Translations under genes and position numbers: made by a program
The notes under the pieces: generated by a model
What the model saw: only the letters and a program-made list of their open reading frames with translations
Databases searched by the model: none
What the model was told of the DNA's origin: nothing
DNA from: Pectobacterium cacticida
Lineage (GTDB): Bacteria; Pseudomonadota; Gammaproteobacteria; Enterobacterales; Enterobacteriaceae
Reading direction: 5' to 3'
DNA length: 64,000 nucleotides
Assembly: GCF_036885195.1 (NCBI RefSeq)
Contig: NZ_CP133656.1
Span: 3,224,001-3,288,000 of the forward strand
In this document: positions 53,685 to 62,299 of the stretch, piece by piece
How the letters are laid out: every line of letters starts with the position of its first letter
Position numbering within the stretch: the first letter of the stretch is position 1

Positions 53685-54761
53685 TTATTCCATCGCGAGC
53701 GCTTCTACACGCTGGATTGCTTCACGTAACCGTTCAACGGTGACAGTATGAGGCATATTGCTCATATCCGGTGCCGTCACGGCCGCTTTCAATATGGCCG
53801 CCTGTTCCTCAGCCGTCAGGGTAGGTGCAATCGCTGCCAGTGATGTCGGGATGGCACAATCCTTCGCCAACGCAATGGCTTCAAGCAATTCCGCATCGCT
53901 ACGCCCTTCTTGTGCCAGTAAACAGAGATTGCCAAACCCCACCAGCAGGCCATGCCCGTAAGCACGCGTCTTATCGCATACGGTAAAGCCCTCGTAGAGC
54001 GCATGAGCCGCCGCCGCATGGGCGCCATTGCTCATCAACGAGGTCAACCCGGCAAACAAAAAGATGGCATCAAGCACCTGATCCAACGCCGGTGTTGCCT
54101 GCCGTTGCCGGACAGCCTCACAGGCGGCGGCACCAAACCGGGCAATTTGTTGATAGCAGAGCTGGCTGTTTGCCATGGAGGACGCGCCAAAACCGGTGAC
54201 ATCCTTATTACCGCTAATCGCTCGTAATTCATACCATTTTGCCAGCGTATCACCCAGCCCCGCCGCTAACCAGCGCAGCGGCGCGTTAGCCAGAATATCA
54301 GAATCGATAATCACCGCAGCCGGCGCGACGGGAAGATGATAAAGGTCGCGAAAATGGCCATCGTCATGATAGCGAATCGTCAGCGGCGTCACCGCGGCAC
54401 AGGTTGCCGCGATGGTTGGCAGAGTGATAACCGGACGGGAGGTTTCCAGCCCGACGGCCTTGCCGGTATCTAATGCCTTCCCGCCGCCCACCGCGATAAT
54501 CACATCGGCGGCCTGAGTGCGTACCTCTTGTGCCAGACGTGAAATTTGTGTTTCGCTGCACTCGCCGCCGTACCAGATGTCGGCACATTTGCTCACACCA
54601 GCTGCGGCCAACTGTGCGTCGATCAAGGCTGACGCCGCTTTCAGCGCATGCTTGCCCCCCAAAACCAAAGCACGCTTACCCAGTGCTGAAACAATGGCGC
54701 CTAACTGGTTAATCGCGCCAGCGCCGCGCACCACGCGCGCGGGAAAATAGACCTGTTGCAT
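53685..54761 (-). CDS. Iron-alcohol-dehydrogenase-family oxidoreductase (HcxA/glycerol dehydrogenase type)
   Basis: NAD(P)-dependent oxidoreductase of 358 residues. The nucleotide-binding VGGGKALDTGKA is at 91-102 and TLPTIAATCAAVTPLT at 113-128. The metal ligands are probably D171 (GLGDTLAKWYE), H253 (AHALYEGFT) and H270 (AYGHG), by analogy with glycerol dehydrogenase. The IAATCAA..PL and GDTLAKWYE stretches resemble E. coli YbdH/HcxA, which acts on 2-hydroxy/2-oxo acids. The start follows GGAG; the frame extends 23 codons upstream into the gap. It is last of hutH-hutU-aminotransferase-dehydrogenase. I infer a role on an imidazole 2-oxo/hydroxy acid; glycerol-type substrates remain possible. 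Confidence 0.8.
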   Translation of the reverse strand: MQQVYFPARVVRGAGAINQLGAIVSALGKRALVLGGKHALKAASALIDAQLAAAGVSKCADIWYGGECSETQISRLAQEVRTQAADVIIAVGGGKALDTGKAVGLETSRPVITLPTIAATCAAVTPLTIRYHDDGHFRDLYHLPVAPAAVIIDSDILANAPLRWLAAGLGDTLAKWYELRAISGNKDVTGFGASSMANSQLCYQQIARFGAAACEAVRQRQATPALDQVLDAIFLFAGLTSLMSNGAHAAAAHALYEGFTVCDKTRAYGHGLLVGFGNLCLLAQEGRSDAELLEAIALAKDCAIPTSLAAIAPTLTAEEQAAILKAAVTAPDMSNMPHTVTVERLREAIQRVEALAME

Positions 54762-54801
54762 GTGTTCTCCGTCAGTATTCAGTTTATGGGCCGAAGCGGG
54801 A

Positions 54802-55914
54802 TTACTGTACACACCGGCGCAACGCTGCAATACATTGTTGATTGGCGGCCTCAGACCCCACCGAGATCCGTAGCCATTGAGTGTATCCGGCTTCCAGCCA
54901 GGGCTTCACAATAACCCCGAAATGCAATAAACGCTCGGCTAACGCAGCGCTATCCTGCTCAACATTCACAAACAGAAAATTGGCCTGCGACGGCGCTACA
55001 CACCATCCTAAAGCGTGTAGTTGATCTCTGAGCCAGGCCCGTTGCTGCGCGACATGAGTGACACTGCGTGCCACGTGCGCCACATCCAACAGTGCCGCCT
55101 GTGCCGCCGCTTGCGCCATACGGTTGATATTGAACGGTGTACGTACGCGATCGAGCAATTCCACCATCTCGGCATGACACGCTAAACCATACCCTACACG
55201 CAAGCCAGCCAGACCGTATGCCTTGGAAAAGGTGCGCAACACAATCCACGGTCGCGCCTGCTGACGTAATACGGAGAGGCTATCGGGATAATCGGGATGC
55301 GTGGCACAGTACTCATAATATGCTTCATCAATCACCAATACGCAGTCCGGCGGCGTCATGGCAATCAGGCGTTCGAATCCCTCACGCCCCAGCATGCAGC
55401 CCACGGGGTTGGAAGGGTTACTGAACACCACCATTTTGGCCGGTTGTGCCAACGCCTGCGCCCAGGCATCCAGGTCGTACTCCATCTGCGCGTTCACCGG
55501 CACCAGCGTCACCTCTGCCCCTAACATTTTGGGATACAGGTGATGCAACCCAAAAGAGGGCAGCAGCGTAACAACCCGATCGCCCGGATTGAGAAAAGCC
55601 AGGCACAGCATTTCCAACAGGTTTTCCGAGCCATTGCCCATCACTACCTGCTCCGGCGTCACTCCGGTGCGTGCGGCAATGACCGCGCGCAGTTGGAGAC
55701 TCGACGGGTCGGGATAACAGGCCGTGCGCGTCACTTCGGCCCGCAGCGCCGCATCGGCCAGCGGACTCATGCCCAGTGGGTTTTCATTGCTGGCGAGGCG
55801 GGCAATATCCGTCACAGCAAAACGCTGGCGCACTGCATCATCAGATAACCCAGAGTTATAGCGTCCCAGTTGGCGGGCTTCGCGCCGCGCCAGTCGTTCA
55901 ATCGTTTCTTTCAT
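54802..55914 (-). CDS. HisC-like class I/II aminotransferase
   Basis: PLP enzyme of the histidinol-phosphate aminotransferase family, 370 residues. ASNENPLGMSP is at 41-51, the cofactor-binding N168 in SNPSNPVG, D196 and Y199 in VIDEAYY, and the Schiff-base K231 in TFSKAYGLAGLRVGYG. The C-terminal Arg lies in WLRISVG. It starts 23 bases after the hutU stop and is followed by the dehydrogenase after 40 bases. Its position inside a histidine-degradation operon, away from any his biosynthetic gene, suggests it transaminates histidine/imidazole-pyruvate rather than histidinol phosphate. That is inference from context. Confidence 0.85.
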   Translation of the reverse strand: MKETIERLARREARQLGRYNSGLSDDAVRQRFAVTDIARLASNENPLGMSPLADAALRAEVTRTACYPDPSSLQLRAVIAARTGVTPEQVVMGNGSENLLEMLCLAFLNPGDRVVTLLPSFGLHHLYPKMLGAEVTLVPVNAQMEYDLDAWAQALAQPAKMVVFSNPSNPVGCMLGREGFERLIAMTPPDCVLVIDEAYYEYCATHPDYPDSLSVLRQQARPWIVLRTFSKAYGLAGLRVGYGLACHAEMVELLDRVRTPFNINRMAQAAAQAALLDVAHVARSVTHVAQQRAWLRDQLHALGWCVAPSQANFLFVNVEQDSAALAERLLHFGVIVKPWLEAGYTQWLRISVGSEAANQQCIAALRRCVQ

Positions 55915-55937
55915 GATGACCTCAGCGGCGCGCTCCG

Positions 55938-57626
55938 TTAACCCTTAACCATCGGCAAGTTCAACCCATGGTGTGCGGCGCATGCGATAGCGCTCTCATA
56001 CCCGGCATCCGCATGGCGCATTACGCCCGTTGCCGGGTCGTTCCACAGCACGCGCGCCAGACGTTCATCGGCCTGTTCGCTGCCATCACACACGATCACC
56101 GTGCCAGCATGCTGTGAGAAGCCCATACCCACACCGCCACCGTGATGCAGGCTGACCCAGGTTGCGCCACCCGCCGTGTTTAACAACGCATTGAGCAGCG
56201 GCCAGTCGGATACCGCGTCCGAGCCATCGCGCATCGCTTCGGTTTCCCGATTCGGTGAGGCAACCGATCCGCAGTCCAGATGATCGCGGCCAATCACAAT
56301 CGGCGCTTTCAGTTCACCCTTGCGTACCATCTCATTGAACGCCAGCCCTGCCAGATGGCGCTCGCCCAATCCTAACCAGCAAATACGCGCGGGTAACCCT
56401 TGGAAAGCGATGCGCTCTTGCGCCATATCCAGCCAGCGGAGTAACGACGTGTTCTCAGGGAACAGTTCCTTGAGCTTGGCATCGGTACGCGCGATATCCT
56501 CCGGGTCGCCGGACAACGCCACCCAGCGGAACGGGCCTTTGCCCTGACAGAACAAGGGGCGAATATAGGCAGGCACAAAGCCGGGGAAATCGAACGCGTT
56601 AGCTACGCCCTCTTCCAGTGCCATCTGGCGGATGTTGTTACCGTAATCCACCGTCGGGATACCCATATGGTGAAATTCCAGCATCGCCTGCACATGCACC
56701 GCCATCGAGGCTTTGGCCGCTTTTTCCACCGTTTTTGGATCGCGAGTGCGCATCTCTGCCCAGCGCGCTGCATCCCACCCTTGCGGCAGATAACCGTTAA
56801 TCGGATCGTGCGCCGAGGTTTGATCGGTCACGATATCCGGGCGCATACCTCCCGCCTTGGCGCGTTTCACCAGTTCAGGCACCACATCCGCCGCGTTACC
56901 CAACAGACCCACCGAAATGGCGCGTCCCGCTTTGCACGCTGCGTCGATCATTGCCAGCGCTTCGTCCAGATCGGTGGCCTTGTAATCGAGATAACGTGTG
57001 CGCAAGCGAAAATCAATACGTGACTCCTGGCACTCGATCGCCAGCACGCTGGCGCCGGCCAGCACGCCCGCCAACGGCTGCGCGCCGCCCATACCGCCCA
57101 GGCCCGCCGTTAGGATCCAACGCCCGCGCAAATCGCCGTTGTAGTGCTGTCGCCCTGCTTCGGCAAAGGTTTCGTAGGTGCCCTGCACAATGCCCTGCGC
57201 ACCAATATAGATCCATGAACCTGCCGTCATCTGGCCGTACATCATCAGCCCATCGCGATCCAGCTTATTAAAGTGATCCCAGTTGGCCCAGTGCGGCACC
57301 AGATTCGAGTTGGCGATCAGCACGCGCGGCGCATTTTCATGGGTACGAAACACGCCCACCGGTTTACCGGACTGCACCAACAGCGTTTCATCCCCTTTAA
57401 GGGCACGCAGAGAGGCGAGTATCGCGTCGAAACAGGCCCAGTTGCGTGCCGCCTTGCCAATCCCGCCGTACACCACCAAATCCTCGGGCCGTTCGGCAAC
57501 GTCTGGATCCAGGTTATTCTGGATCATGCGGTACGCCGCTTCGATCAGCCAGTTTTCACAATGCAGTTCACTGCCGTGGGGTGCTCTCACTTCTCGCGCA
57601 CCCGCCTGTTCCACAGATGAAGTCAT
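55938..57626 (-). CDS. hutU: Urocanate hydratase
   Basis: Second step of histidine degradation: hydration of urocanate to imidazolone propionate, with tightly bound NAD+. It has 562 residues (Pseudomonas about 557). The NAD-binding TAGLGGMGGAQPLAG is near 173-187. The N-terminal QNNLDPDVAERPEDLVVYGG and the C-terminal SLHHGGGVGMGFSQHAG are diagnostic. It lies 45 bases after hutH on the same strand. Confidence 0.97.
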   Translation of the reverse strand: MTSSVEQAGAREVRAPHGSELHCENWLIEAAYRMIQNNLDPDVAERPEDLVVYGGIGKAARNWACFDAILASLRALKGDETLLVQSGKPVGVFRTHENAPRVLIANSNLVPHWANWDHFNKLDRDGLMMYGQMTAGSWIYIGAQGIVQGTYETFAEAGRQHYNGDLRGRWILTAGLGGMGGAQPLAGVLAGASVLAIECQESRIDFRLRTRYLDYKATDLDEALAMIDAACKAGRAISVGLLGNAADVVPELVKRAKAGGMRPDIVTDQTSAHDPINGYLPQGWDAARWAEMRTRDPKTVEKAAKASMAVHVQAMLEFHHMGIPTVDYGNNIRQMALEEGVANAFDFPGFVPAYIRPLFCQGKGPFRWVALSGDPEDIARTDAKLKELFPENTSLLRWLDMAQERIAFQGLPARICWLGLGERHLAGLAFNEMVRKGELKAPIVIGRDHLDCGSVASPNRETEAMRDGSDAVSDWPLLNALLNTAGGATWVSLHHGGGVGMGFSQHAGTVIVCDGSEQADERLARVLWNDPATGVMRHADAGYESAIACAAHHGLNLPMVKG

Positions 57627-57671
57627 AATGCTGTTCCTTTGATAGTCGGTTAATGTCCGTACCCTGTCGGG

Positions 57672-59216
57672 TTATTGCGCATAAGTGGGCAGCAACGCCG
57701 CCACCGGTTCCGGCCAGTCGGCCTGACTTGCCCAGCGACACATGGCGGCAATATCCGGTGCCAGATAGCGATCTTTGTCGAGGAAAGGCACCGCCTGACG
57801 AATGCGCGTTAACTCCTGTTCCAGCAAGGTAGAACTGCGTAGCGGGCGGTGGAAGTCGATACCCTGTGCCGCCGCCATCGCCTCAATTCCCACGACGGCT
57901 GCGGTGTTGTCACACATTGCACCTAGACGGCGGGCCGCGTAAGTGGCCATGGAGACGTGGTCTTCCTGATTGGCAGAGGTAGGTAAACTGTCAACGCTGC
58001 CAGGATGCGCCAGCGATTTGTTTTCTGACGCCAACGCGGCGGCGGTCACCTGGGCGATCATAAAGCCGGAGTTCACACCGCCATCGGCCACTAGGAAAGG
58101 CGGCAGTGCCGACAGGCCGGTATCGAGCAGCAGCGCCAAACGGCGTTCAGAAATCGCACCGATTTCCGCGACGGCAAGGGCGATAATGTCAGCGGCGAAT
58201 GCCACCGGTTCGGCATGGAAGTTACCGCCAGAAATCACATCGCCGTTGTCGGTAAACACCAGTGGGTTGTCAGACGCCGCGTTGGCTTCAATTTGCAGAA
58301 TGCGCGCCGCATGCGTCAGGTTATCCAGACAGGCGCCCATCACTTGCGGAATACAGCGGATGGAATAGGGGTCCTGCACCCGGCCACAATGAATATGCGA
58401 CTCCATGATGCCACTGCCTTTGAGCAGTGCATCCATTGCCGCCGCCACCGCAATCTGACCTATCTGGCCGCGCGCGTTGTGAATACGCGCATCGAACGGT
58501 TTGGCCGAACCACGAATGGCCTCCAGCGAAAGCGCACCGGCGACCAAACCCGCCCCCAGCACCTGTTCTGCACCAAACAAGCCGCGCAGGGCAAGCGAGG
58601 TGGAAACCTGCGTCCCGTTAAGCAGCGCCAGCCCTTCTTTCGGCCCCAGCACTAGCGGCTCGACGCCAGCCAACGCCAACCCTTCTCGCGCTGGCAGTAG
58701 TTCGCCATTGATTCTGACCTGCCCTTCTCCCAGCAGCATCAGCGACATATGAGCCAATGGCGCTAAATCACCCGACGCCCCGACCGATCCTTTTTCCGGC
58801 ACACACGGCATAACGCCGGCGTTGAACAGCGCCAGCAAGGTTTCAATCACCTGACGGCGTACGCCGGAATGACCGCGAGCCAAACTGACCACTTTGGTCG
58901 CCATCACTAAACGCAGCACGTTATCGGGCAGCAGCTCACCGACGCCAACACTGTGCGACAGCACCAGATTGCGTTGTAACTCTGCCAGACGATCGGCAGG
59001 AATCGAGGTGCTCACAAGCTTGCCAAACCCGGTATTGATGCCGTAGACCACCCGATTCTGCCGCACGATATCTGCCACCTGCTGGCACGCGGCATCCACG
59101 TCAGCCCAGGCCTCTTCGGCGAGCGTCAGCGTGACGCCACCGTGATAAATCGCCCGCAGCGTCGCCAGATCGACCGCGCCGGGAGTGAGGCAAATCGACG
59201 AGGGTGTTGTCGTCAT
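57672..59216 (-). CDS. hutH: Histidine ammonia-lyase
   Basis: Removes ammonia from L-histidine to give urocanate. It has 514 residues. The self-made MIO cofactor arises from A147-S148-G149 in KGSVGASGDLAPLAH. YGINTGFGKL, LLNGTQVSTSLAL and SANQEDHVSM are further family motifs. A HutC-type operator and an intrinsic terminator lie directly upstream, so hutHU and the two following genes form a unit separable from the transporter genes. The operator ends within the likely ribosome binding site (AGGA). Confidence 0.97.
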   Translation of the reverse strand: MTTTPSSICLTPGAVDLATLRAIYHGGVTLTLAEEAWADVDAACQQVADIVRQNRVVYGINTGFGKLVSTSIPADRLAELQRNLVLSHSVGVGELLPDNVLRLVMATKVVSLARGHSGVRRQVIETLLALFNAGVMPCVPEKGSVGASGDLAPLAHMSLMLLGEGQVRINGELLPAREGLALAGVEPLVLGPKEGLALLNGTQVSTSLALRGLFGAEQVLGAGLVAGALSLEAIRGSAKPFDARIHNARGQIGQIAVAAAMDALLKGSGIMESHIHCGRVQDPYSIRCIPQVMGACLDNLTHAARILQIEANAASDNPLVFTDNGDVISGGNFHAEPVAFAADIIALAVAEIGAISERRLALLLDTGLSALPPFLVADGGVNSGFMIAQVTAAALASENKSLAHPGSVDSLPTSANQEDHVSMATYAARRLGAMCDNTAAVVGIEAMAAAQGIDFHRPLRSSTLLEQELTRIRQAVPFLDKDRYLAPDIAAMCRWASQADWPEPVAALLPTYAQ

Positions 59217-59225
59217 AATCTATTC

Positions 59226-59238
59226 CTGTATATACAAG
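59226..59238. promoter_or_regulatory. HutC-type operator upstream of hutH
   Basis: CTGTATATACAAG is a near-perfect palindrome of the CTTGTATATACAAG type bound by HutC. It lies 10 bases before the hutH start. Confidence 0.7.
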
Positions 59239-59250
59239 TTGAGCTAAAGT

Positions 59251-59271
59251 AAAAACGCCATAGGCGTTTTT
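59251..59271. terminator. Terminator between ABC transporter and hutH
   Basis: AAAAACGCC-ATA-GGCGTTTTT, nine perfect pairs ending in five T on both strands. It lies 28 bases past the ABC ATPase stop and should end or attenuate the transporter transcript before hutH. Confidence 0.75.
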
Positions 59272-59298
59272 GGTCTTGTTCTGCGTCGATGTGACTGA

Positions 59299-60084
59299 CT
59301 AATGCGCCAACGCCTGGAGCGTTTCGGCGCGAATCTCTTCGGTCACCCTAGCCTTAAGCGCCATGAATTCCGGCGAGGTTTTCAGGGTGTAATCACGATG
59401 CCCATCAAAAGCCACCGCAATTTCGGTTTTGATACGTCCTGGGCGAGCACTAAAAATCGCGACTCGGTTACCCATAAAGATAGCTTCATCAATATCGTGC
59501 GTGACAAACATCACTGTCTTTCGTGACGCTTCCCACACCGAAAGTAAAAGTTCCTGCATCATGACGCGCGTCTGGTTATCCAGCGCGCCAAAAGGTTCAT
59601 CCATTAACAACACTTTAGGGTCGTTCGCCAATGCGCGCGCAATCGCGGTGCGTTGCTGCATGCCGCCAGAAAGCTGACGCGGATAGTGATGCTCAAAACC
59701 TTTCAGGCCGACCTGATGAATGTAGTAGTCGCAGCGCTCTTGCTGCTGCGCCTTGCTGATGCCGCGCTCCTGCAAACCGAAACAGATGTTCTGCGCCACG
59801 GTCAGCCAGGGAAACAGCGTATAACTTTGAAACACCATACCGCGATCCGCACCCGGCCCTTCCACCAGCGCGCCATCGAGCCACACTTCGCCACGGGTGG
59901 GCGAATCCAACCCGGCAATAATGCGCAACAAGGTGGATTTACCACACCCCGACGGCCCAAGAATGGTAATAAAGTCATTCTCTTGTACCTGATAATTAAC
60001 GGGCAGCAGCGCCTGAGTCTGCTCGCCACGCGGGCCGGTAAAGATGCGCTCGACCTGACGCACGGCGACTTTGCTGTAGGTCAT
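59299..60084 (-). CDS. ABC transporter ATP-binding protein, NitT/TauT type
   Basis: ATPase of an importer, 261 residues, cytoplasmic side of the membrane. Walker A GPSGCGKST is near 43-51, the Q-loop at GMVFQSYTLFPW, the signature LSGGMQQRTAIARAL, Walker B VLLMDEPFGALD and the switch histidine VTHDIDEAIFM. This subfamily (TauB, SsuB, NrtD) imports sulfonates, nitrate, cyanate, pyrimidine precursors and similar small anions. It overlaps the permease by four bases. Its context points to an imidazole-type substrate. Confidence 0.92.
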   Translation of the reverse strand: MTYSKVAVRQVERIFTGPRGEQTQALLPVNYQVQENDFITILGPSGCGKSTLLRIIAGLDSPTRGEVWLDGALVEGPGADRGMVFQSYTLFPWLTVAQNICFGLQERGISKAQQQERCDYYIHQVGLKGFEHHYPRQLSGGMQQRTAIARALANDPKVLLMDEPFGALDNQTRVMMQELLLSVWEASRKTVMFVTHDIDEAIFMGNRVAIFSARPGRIKTEIAVAFDGHRDYTLKTSPEFMALKARVTEEIRAETLQALAH

Positions 60085-60944
60085 GACAATAAGCTCCAGG
60101 AAAACAGGCGTCGGTTCATCGCCTTAAACAGAAAATCTGACAGCAAACCGATCACCCCGATGACGATAATGCCGAAGATGATCTGTCCGGTATTCAGCAG
60201 TGCCTGACTGTCCACAATCATGTGGCCGATACCGCTCGACGAGCCAATCAGCTCAGCCACAATCACGTAAGTCCACGCCCATCCGAGCACCAACCGCAGC
60301 AGTTCGGCAATTTCCGGTGCCGCGCCGGGGATCAGCACGCGACGCACCACGCTACCGTTGCTGCACCCCAACGTGTAGGCCGCCTCCACCAGATCGCGAC
60401 GCGCCGCCCCTACCGCTACCGCCACCATCAACACAATTTGAAAGAAGGAGCCTATAAAGATCACCAGAATCTTCTGCATCTCACCGATGCCTGCCCATAG
60501 GATCAGTAGCGGAATAAACGCGGATGCCGGTAAATAGCGGCAAAACGACACAAAGGGTTCGAAAAACGCCTCGCACAGTTTGTACGCGCCCATCAGAATG
60601 CCGAGAGGAACACCGATGATCGCGGCCAGCAGGAACCCTGCCAGCACGCGCATCACCGTCATGGCGATATCCTCGGAAAAGTTATACTGGGTAAAGAGGA
60701 TCGCCCCTTCACGCAGCATGGTCAGCGGATCGGCCAAAAAAGTCGGTGATACCGAACCGCTGAACGTCACCATTGCCCACAGGGCAAAAAACAGGACAAA
60801 AAAGGCCACCCCAAGTGCCACGCGCAACCGCACGGCGACAGGCCGTAGCGGCACCATCAACGGGTTGTGCCAGCGCGGTGCAGCGTCAGGTAACGCCGCA
60901 GGCGGCTGAGGCAGTTTGTCAGTCGCGCGAGAATCACTCATCAT
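60081..60944 (-). CDS. ABC transporter permease, NitT/TauT type
   Basis: Inner-membrane component, 287 residues, about six membrane segments, with a cytoplasmic N-terminal extension of about 45 residues rich in Pro and Ala. The BPD-type EAA loop is seen at EAAYTLGCSNGSVVRRVLIPGAAPEI (about 200-225). The start follows AAGGA; a second ATG is adjacent. It overlaps the ATPase gene by four bases and follows the binding protein by 10 bases. Confidence 0.9.
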   Translation of the reverse strand: MMSDSRATDKLPQPPAALPDAAPRWHNPLMVPLRPVAVRLRVALGVAFFVLFFALWAMVTFSGSVSPTFLADPLTMLREGAILFTQYNFSEDIAMTVMRVLAGFLLAAIIGVPLGILMGAYKLCEAFFEPFVSFCRYLPASAFIPLLILWAGIGEMQKILVIFIGSFFQIVLMVAVAVGAARRDLVEAAYTLGCSNGSVVRRVLIPGAAPEIAELLRLVLGWAWTYVIVAELIGSSSGIGHMIVDSQALLNTGQIIFGIIVIGVIGLLSDFLFKAMNRRLFSWSLLS

Positions 60945-60954
60945 GCCAATATCC

Positions 60955-61917
60955 TTATTTCACGTAGCTGGCGTCATACAAGGTGCTGATATCCGGGATC
61001 TTGCGAATCACGCCCATTTCCAACAGCAGTTTGGCCGCTTCGTTGCTAAAGGTTTCGATCTCACCGCTGAAGAATTTGCGGTTCTGTTCTCTGTCCTGCC
61101 AACGCAGATAGCTGGCAGATTTAGCAAAATCCGCCCCGCTTGATTTCACCGCGGCGCCCATGATCTCATAGGATTTGTCCGGCTCGGCCTTGATCATCTC
61201 CAGCGCATCGAAATAGCTTTCCACCAATGCCTTGGCGGCCTGCGGATGTTCTGCAAGGAAATCAGGCGTACAGCCAAGCGTGTCCATTACCATCGGGTAA
61301 TCGAGCGTGGTGGCGATGATCTTGCCGCTTTCCGGTTTTTCACGCACCGTGGAGAGGTAGGGTTCGTAAGTCATAGCCGCATCATTACGCCCGGCGAGCA
61401 GCGCCTGCGCGGCGGCCTGTGGCGAGAGGGTTACCGTCTTCACGTCTTTAAGCGTCATGCCGTTTTTATCCAGAATCCACGCCAGCGCAAAGTAGGGGGA
61501 AGTCCCCGGTGCATCGACACCAATGGTTTTCCCTTTCAATGCCTTGATATCATTGATCGGGCCACGAACCGCCAGACCGTCAGCGCCGTAGGATTTATCC
61601 AACTGCACAATTTGCTTGATCGGCACACCGTTGGCGTTCCAGGCGACATAGGTTTCTACCGTGGTAGCGGCACATTGAATCGAACCAGAGGCTACGGCCA
61701 GATGACGATCTTTTTGTGGGATCATTTTGATCGACACGTCCAGCCCGTGCTTCTTGAAGATGCCCGCTTTATCGGCCAGCGTCAGCGGCGCAAAGCCGGT
61801 CCAGCCAGAAATACCGATCGCTACCGACGTATCTGCCGCCTGCGCTACGCCTGCCGATACCATGCAAAGCGCTATCAGGGTCGCTTTCCAGCCCATGTTA
61901 CCTCGTGCTTTGTTCAT
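60955..61917 (-). CDS. ABC transporter periplasmic binding protein, NMT1/TauA-like
   Basis: Secreted solute-binding protein of 320 residues. The signal peptide GWKATLIALCMVSAGVAQA is cleaved before ADTS. The mature part begins VAIGISGWTGFAPLTLADKAGIFKKHG, typical of the NitT/TauT (NMT1/THI5-like) family. The start is set by AGGAG eight bases upstream; the frame continues further upstream through a HutC operator and is not used there. It is first of the three transporter genes. A HutC-type site lies 83 bases upstream, so induction with the hut genes is likely. The ligand is unknown. Confidence 0.9.
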   Translation of the reverse strand: MNKARGNMGWKATLIALCMVSAGVAQAADTSVAIGISGWTGFAPLTLADKAGIFKKHGLDVSIKMIPQKDRHLAVASGSIQCAATTVETYVAWNANGVPIKQIVQLDKSYGADGLAVRGPINDIKALKGKTIGVDAPGTSPYFALAWILDKNGMTLKDVKTVTLSPQAAAQALLAGRNDAAMTYEPYLSTVREKPESGKIIATTLDYPMVMDTLGCTPDFLAEHPQAAKALVESYFDALEMIKAEPDKSYEIMGAAVKSSGADFAKSASYLRWQDREQNRKFFSGEIETFSNEAAKLLLEMGVIRKIPDISTLYDASYVK

Positions 61918-61999
61918 TCGTTCCGCTCCTGTGAGAGAAGTCATTACCCATGCGGCAAACTGCGCCAACGTTATTGTCGATACCCTAAATGGGTATAAT

Positions 62000-62013
62000 C
62001 TTGTATAGACAAC
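62000..62013. promoter_or_regulatory. HutC-type operator upstream of the ABC importer
   Basis: CTTGTATAGACAAC, a palindrome of the HutC type with one off-centre change, between the binding-protein gene and hutC. A TATAAT lies next to it at about 61994. Confidence 0.7.
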
Positions 62014-62228
62014 CAAAGCAAGCAATGTGCCAATGCCACAGAATCGTCGTTTGGCCCTTTATTGGCGGGAAGAGTATGAAAGTACCCTGTAGGAAAACAG
62101 GTTCCAGAATAGTGCATTGCTCCGGTTTGGCGCACCATGATGACTCGCGATTAACGAGGTAGCGCGTAAAAACACGCCGCCTGCTCTGAACAATCGGCTG
62201 TCAGCAGCACGGCACCGTTTTTTCTCTA

Positions 62229-62249
62229 TTGTCTATACATATACATACG
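62229..62249. promoter_or_regulatory. Extended HutC-type operator upstream of hutC
   Basis: TTGTCTATAC followed by ATATACATACG. The same 21-base pattern, with two differences, recurs upstream of hutI/hutD at 63746-63766. It lies 50 bases before the hutC start and implies autoregulation. Confidence 0.7.
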
Positions 62250-62299
62250 CGAATGAAATTCGCTACACTGCACAAAAGCGTAAGGTTAAGGAGAACACC

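Larger units (their letters stand above)
61918..62299. other. Divergent region between ABC importer and hutC
   Basis: 382 bases with two HutC-type sites (62000 and 62229). Near hutC there is a small palindrome GCGAAT-GAA-ATTCGC at 62249-62263 followed by TACACT, a possible hutC -10. No reading frame is supported. Confidence 0.55.
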
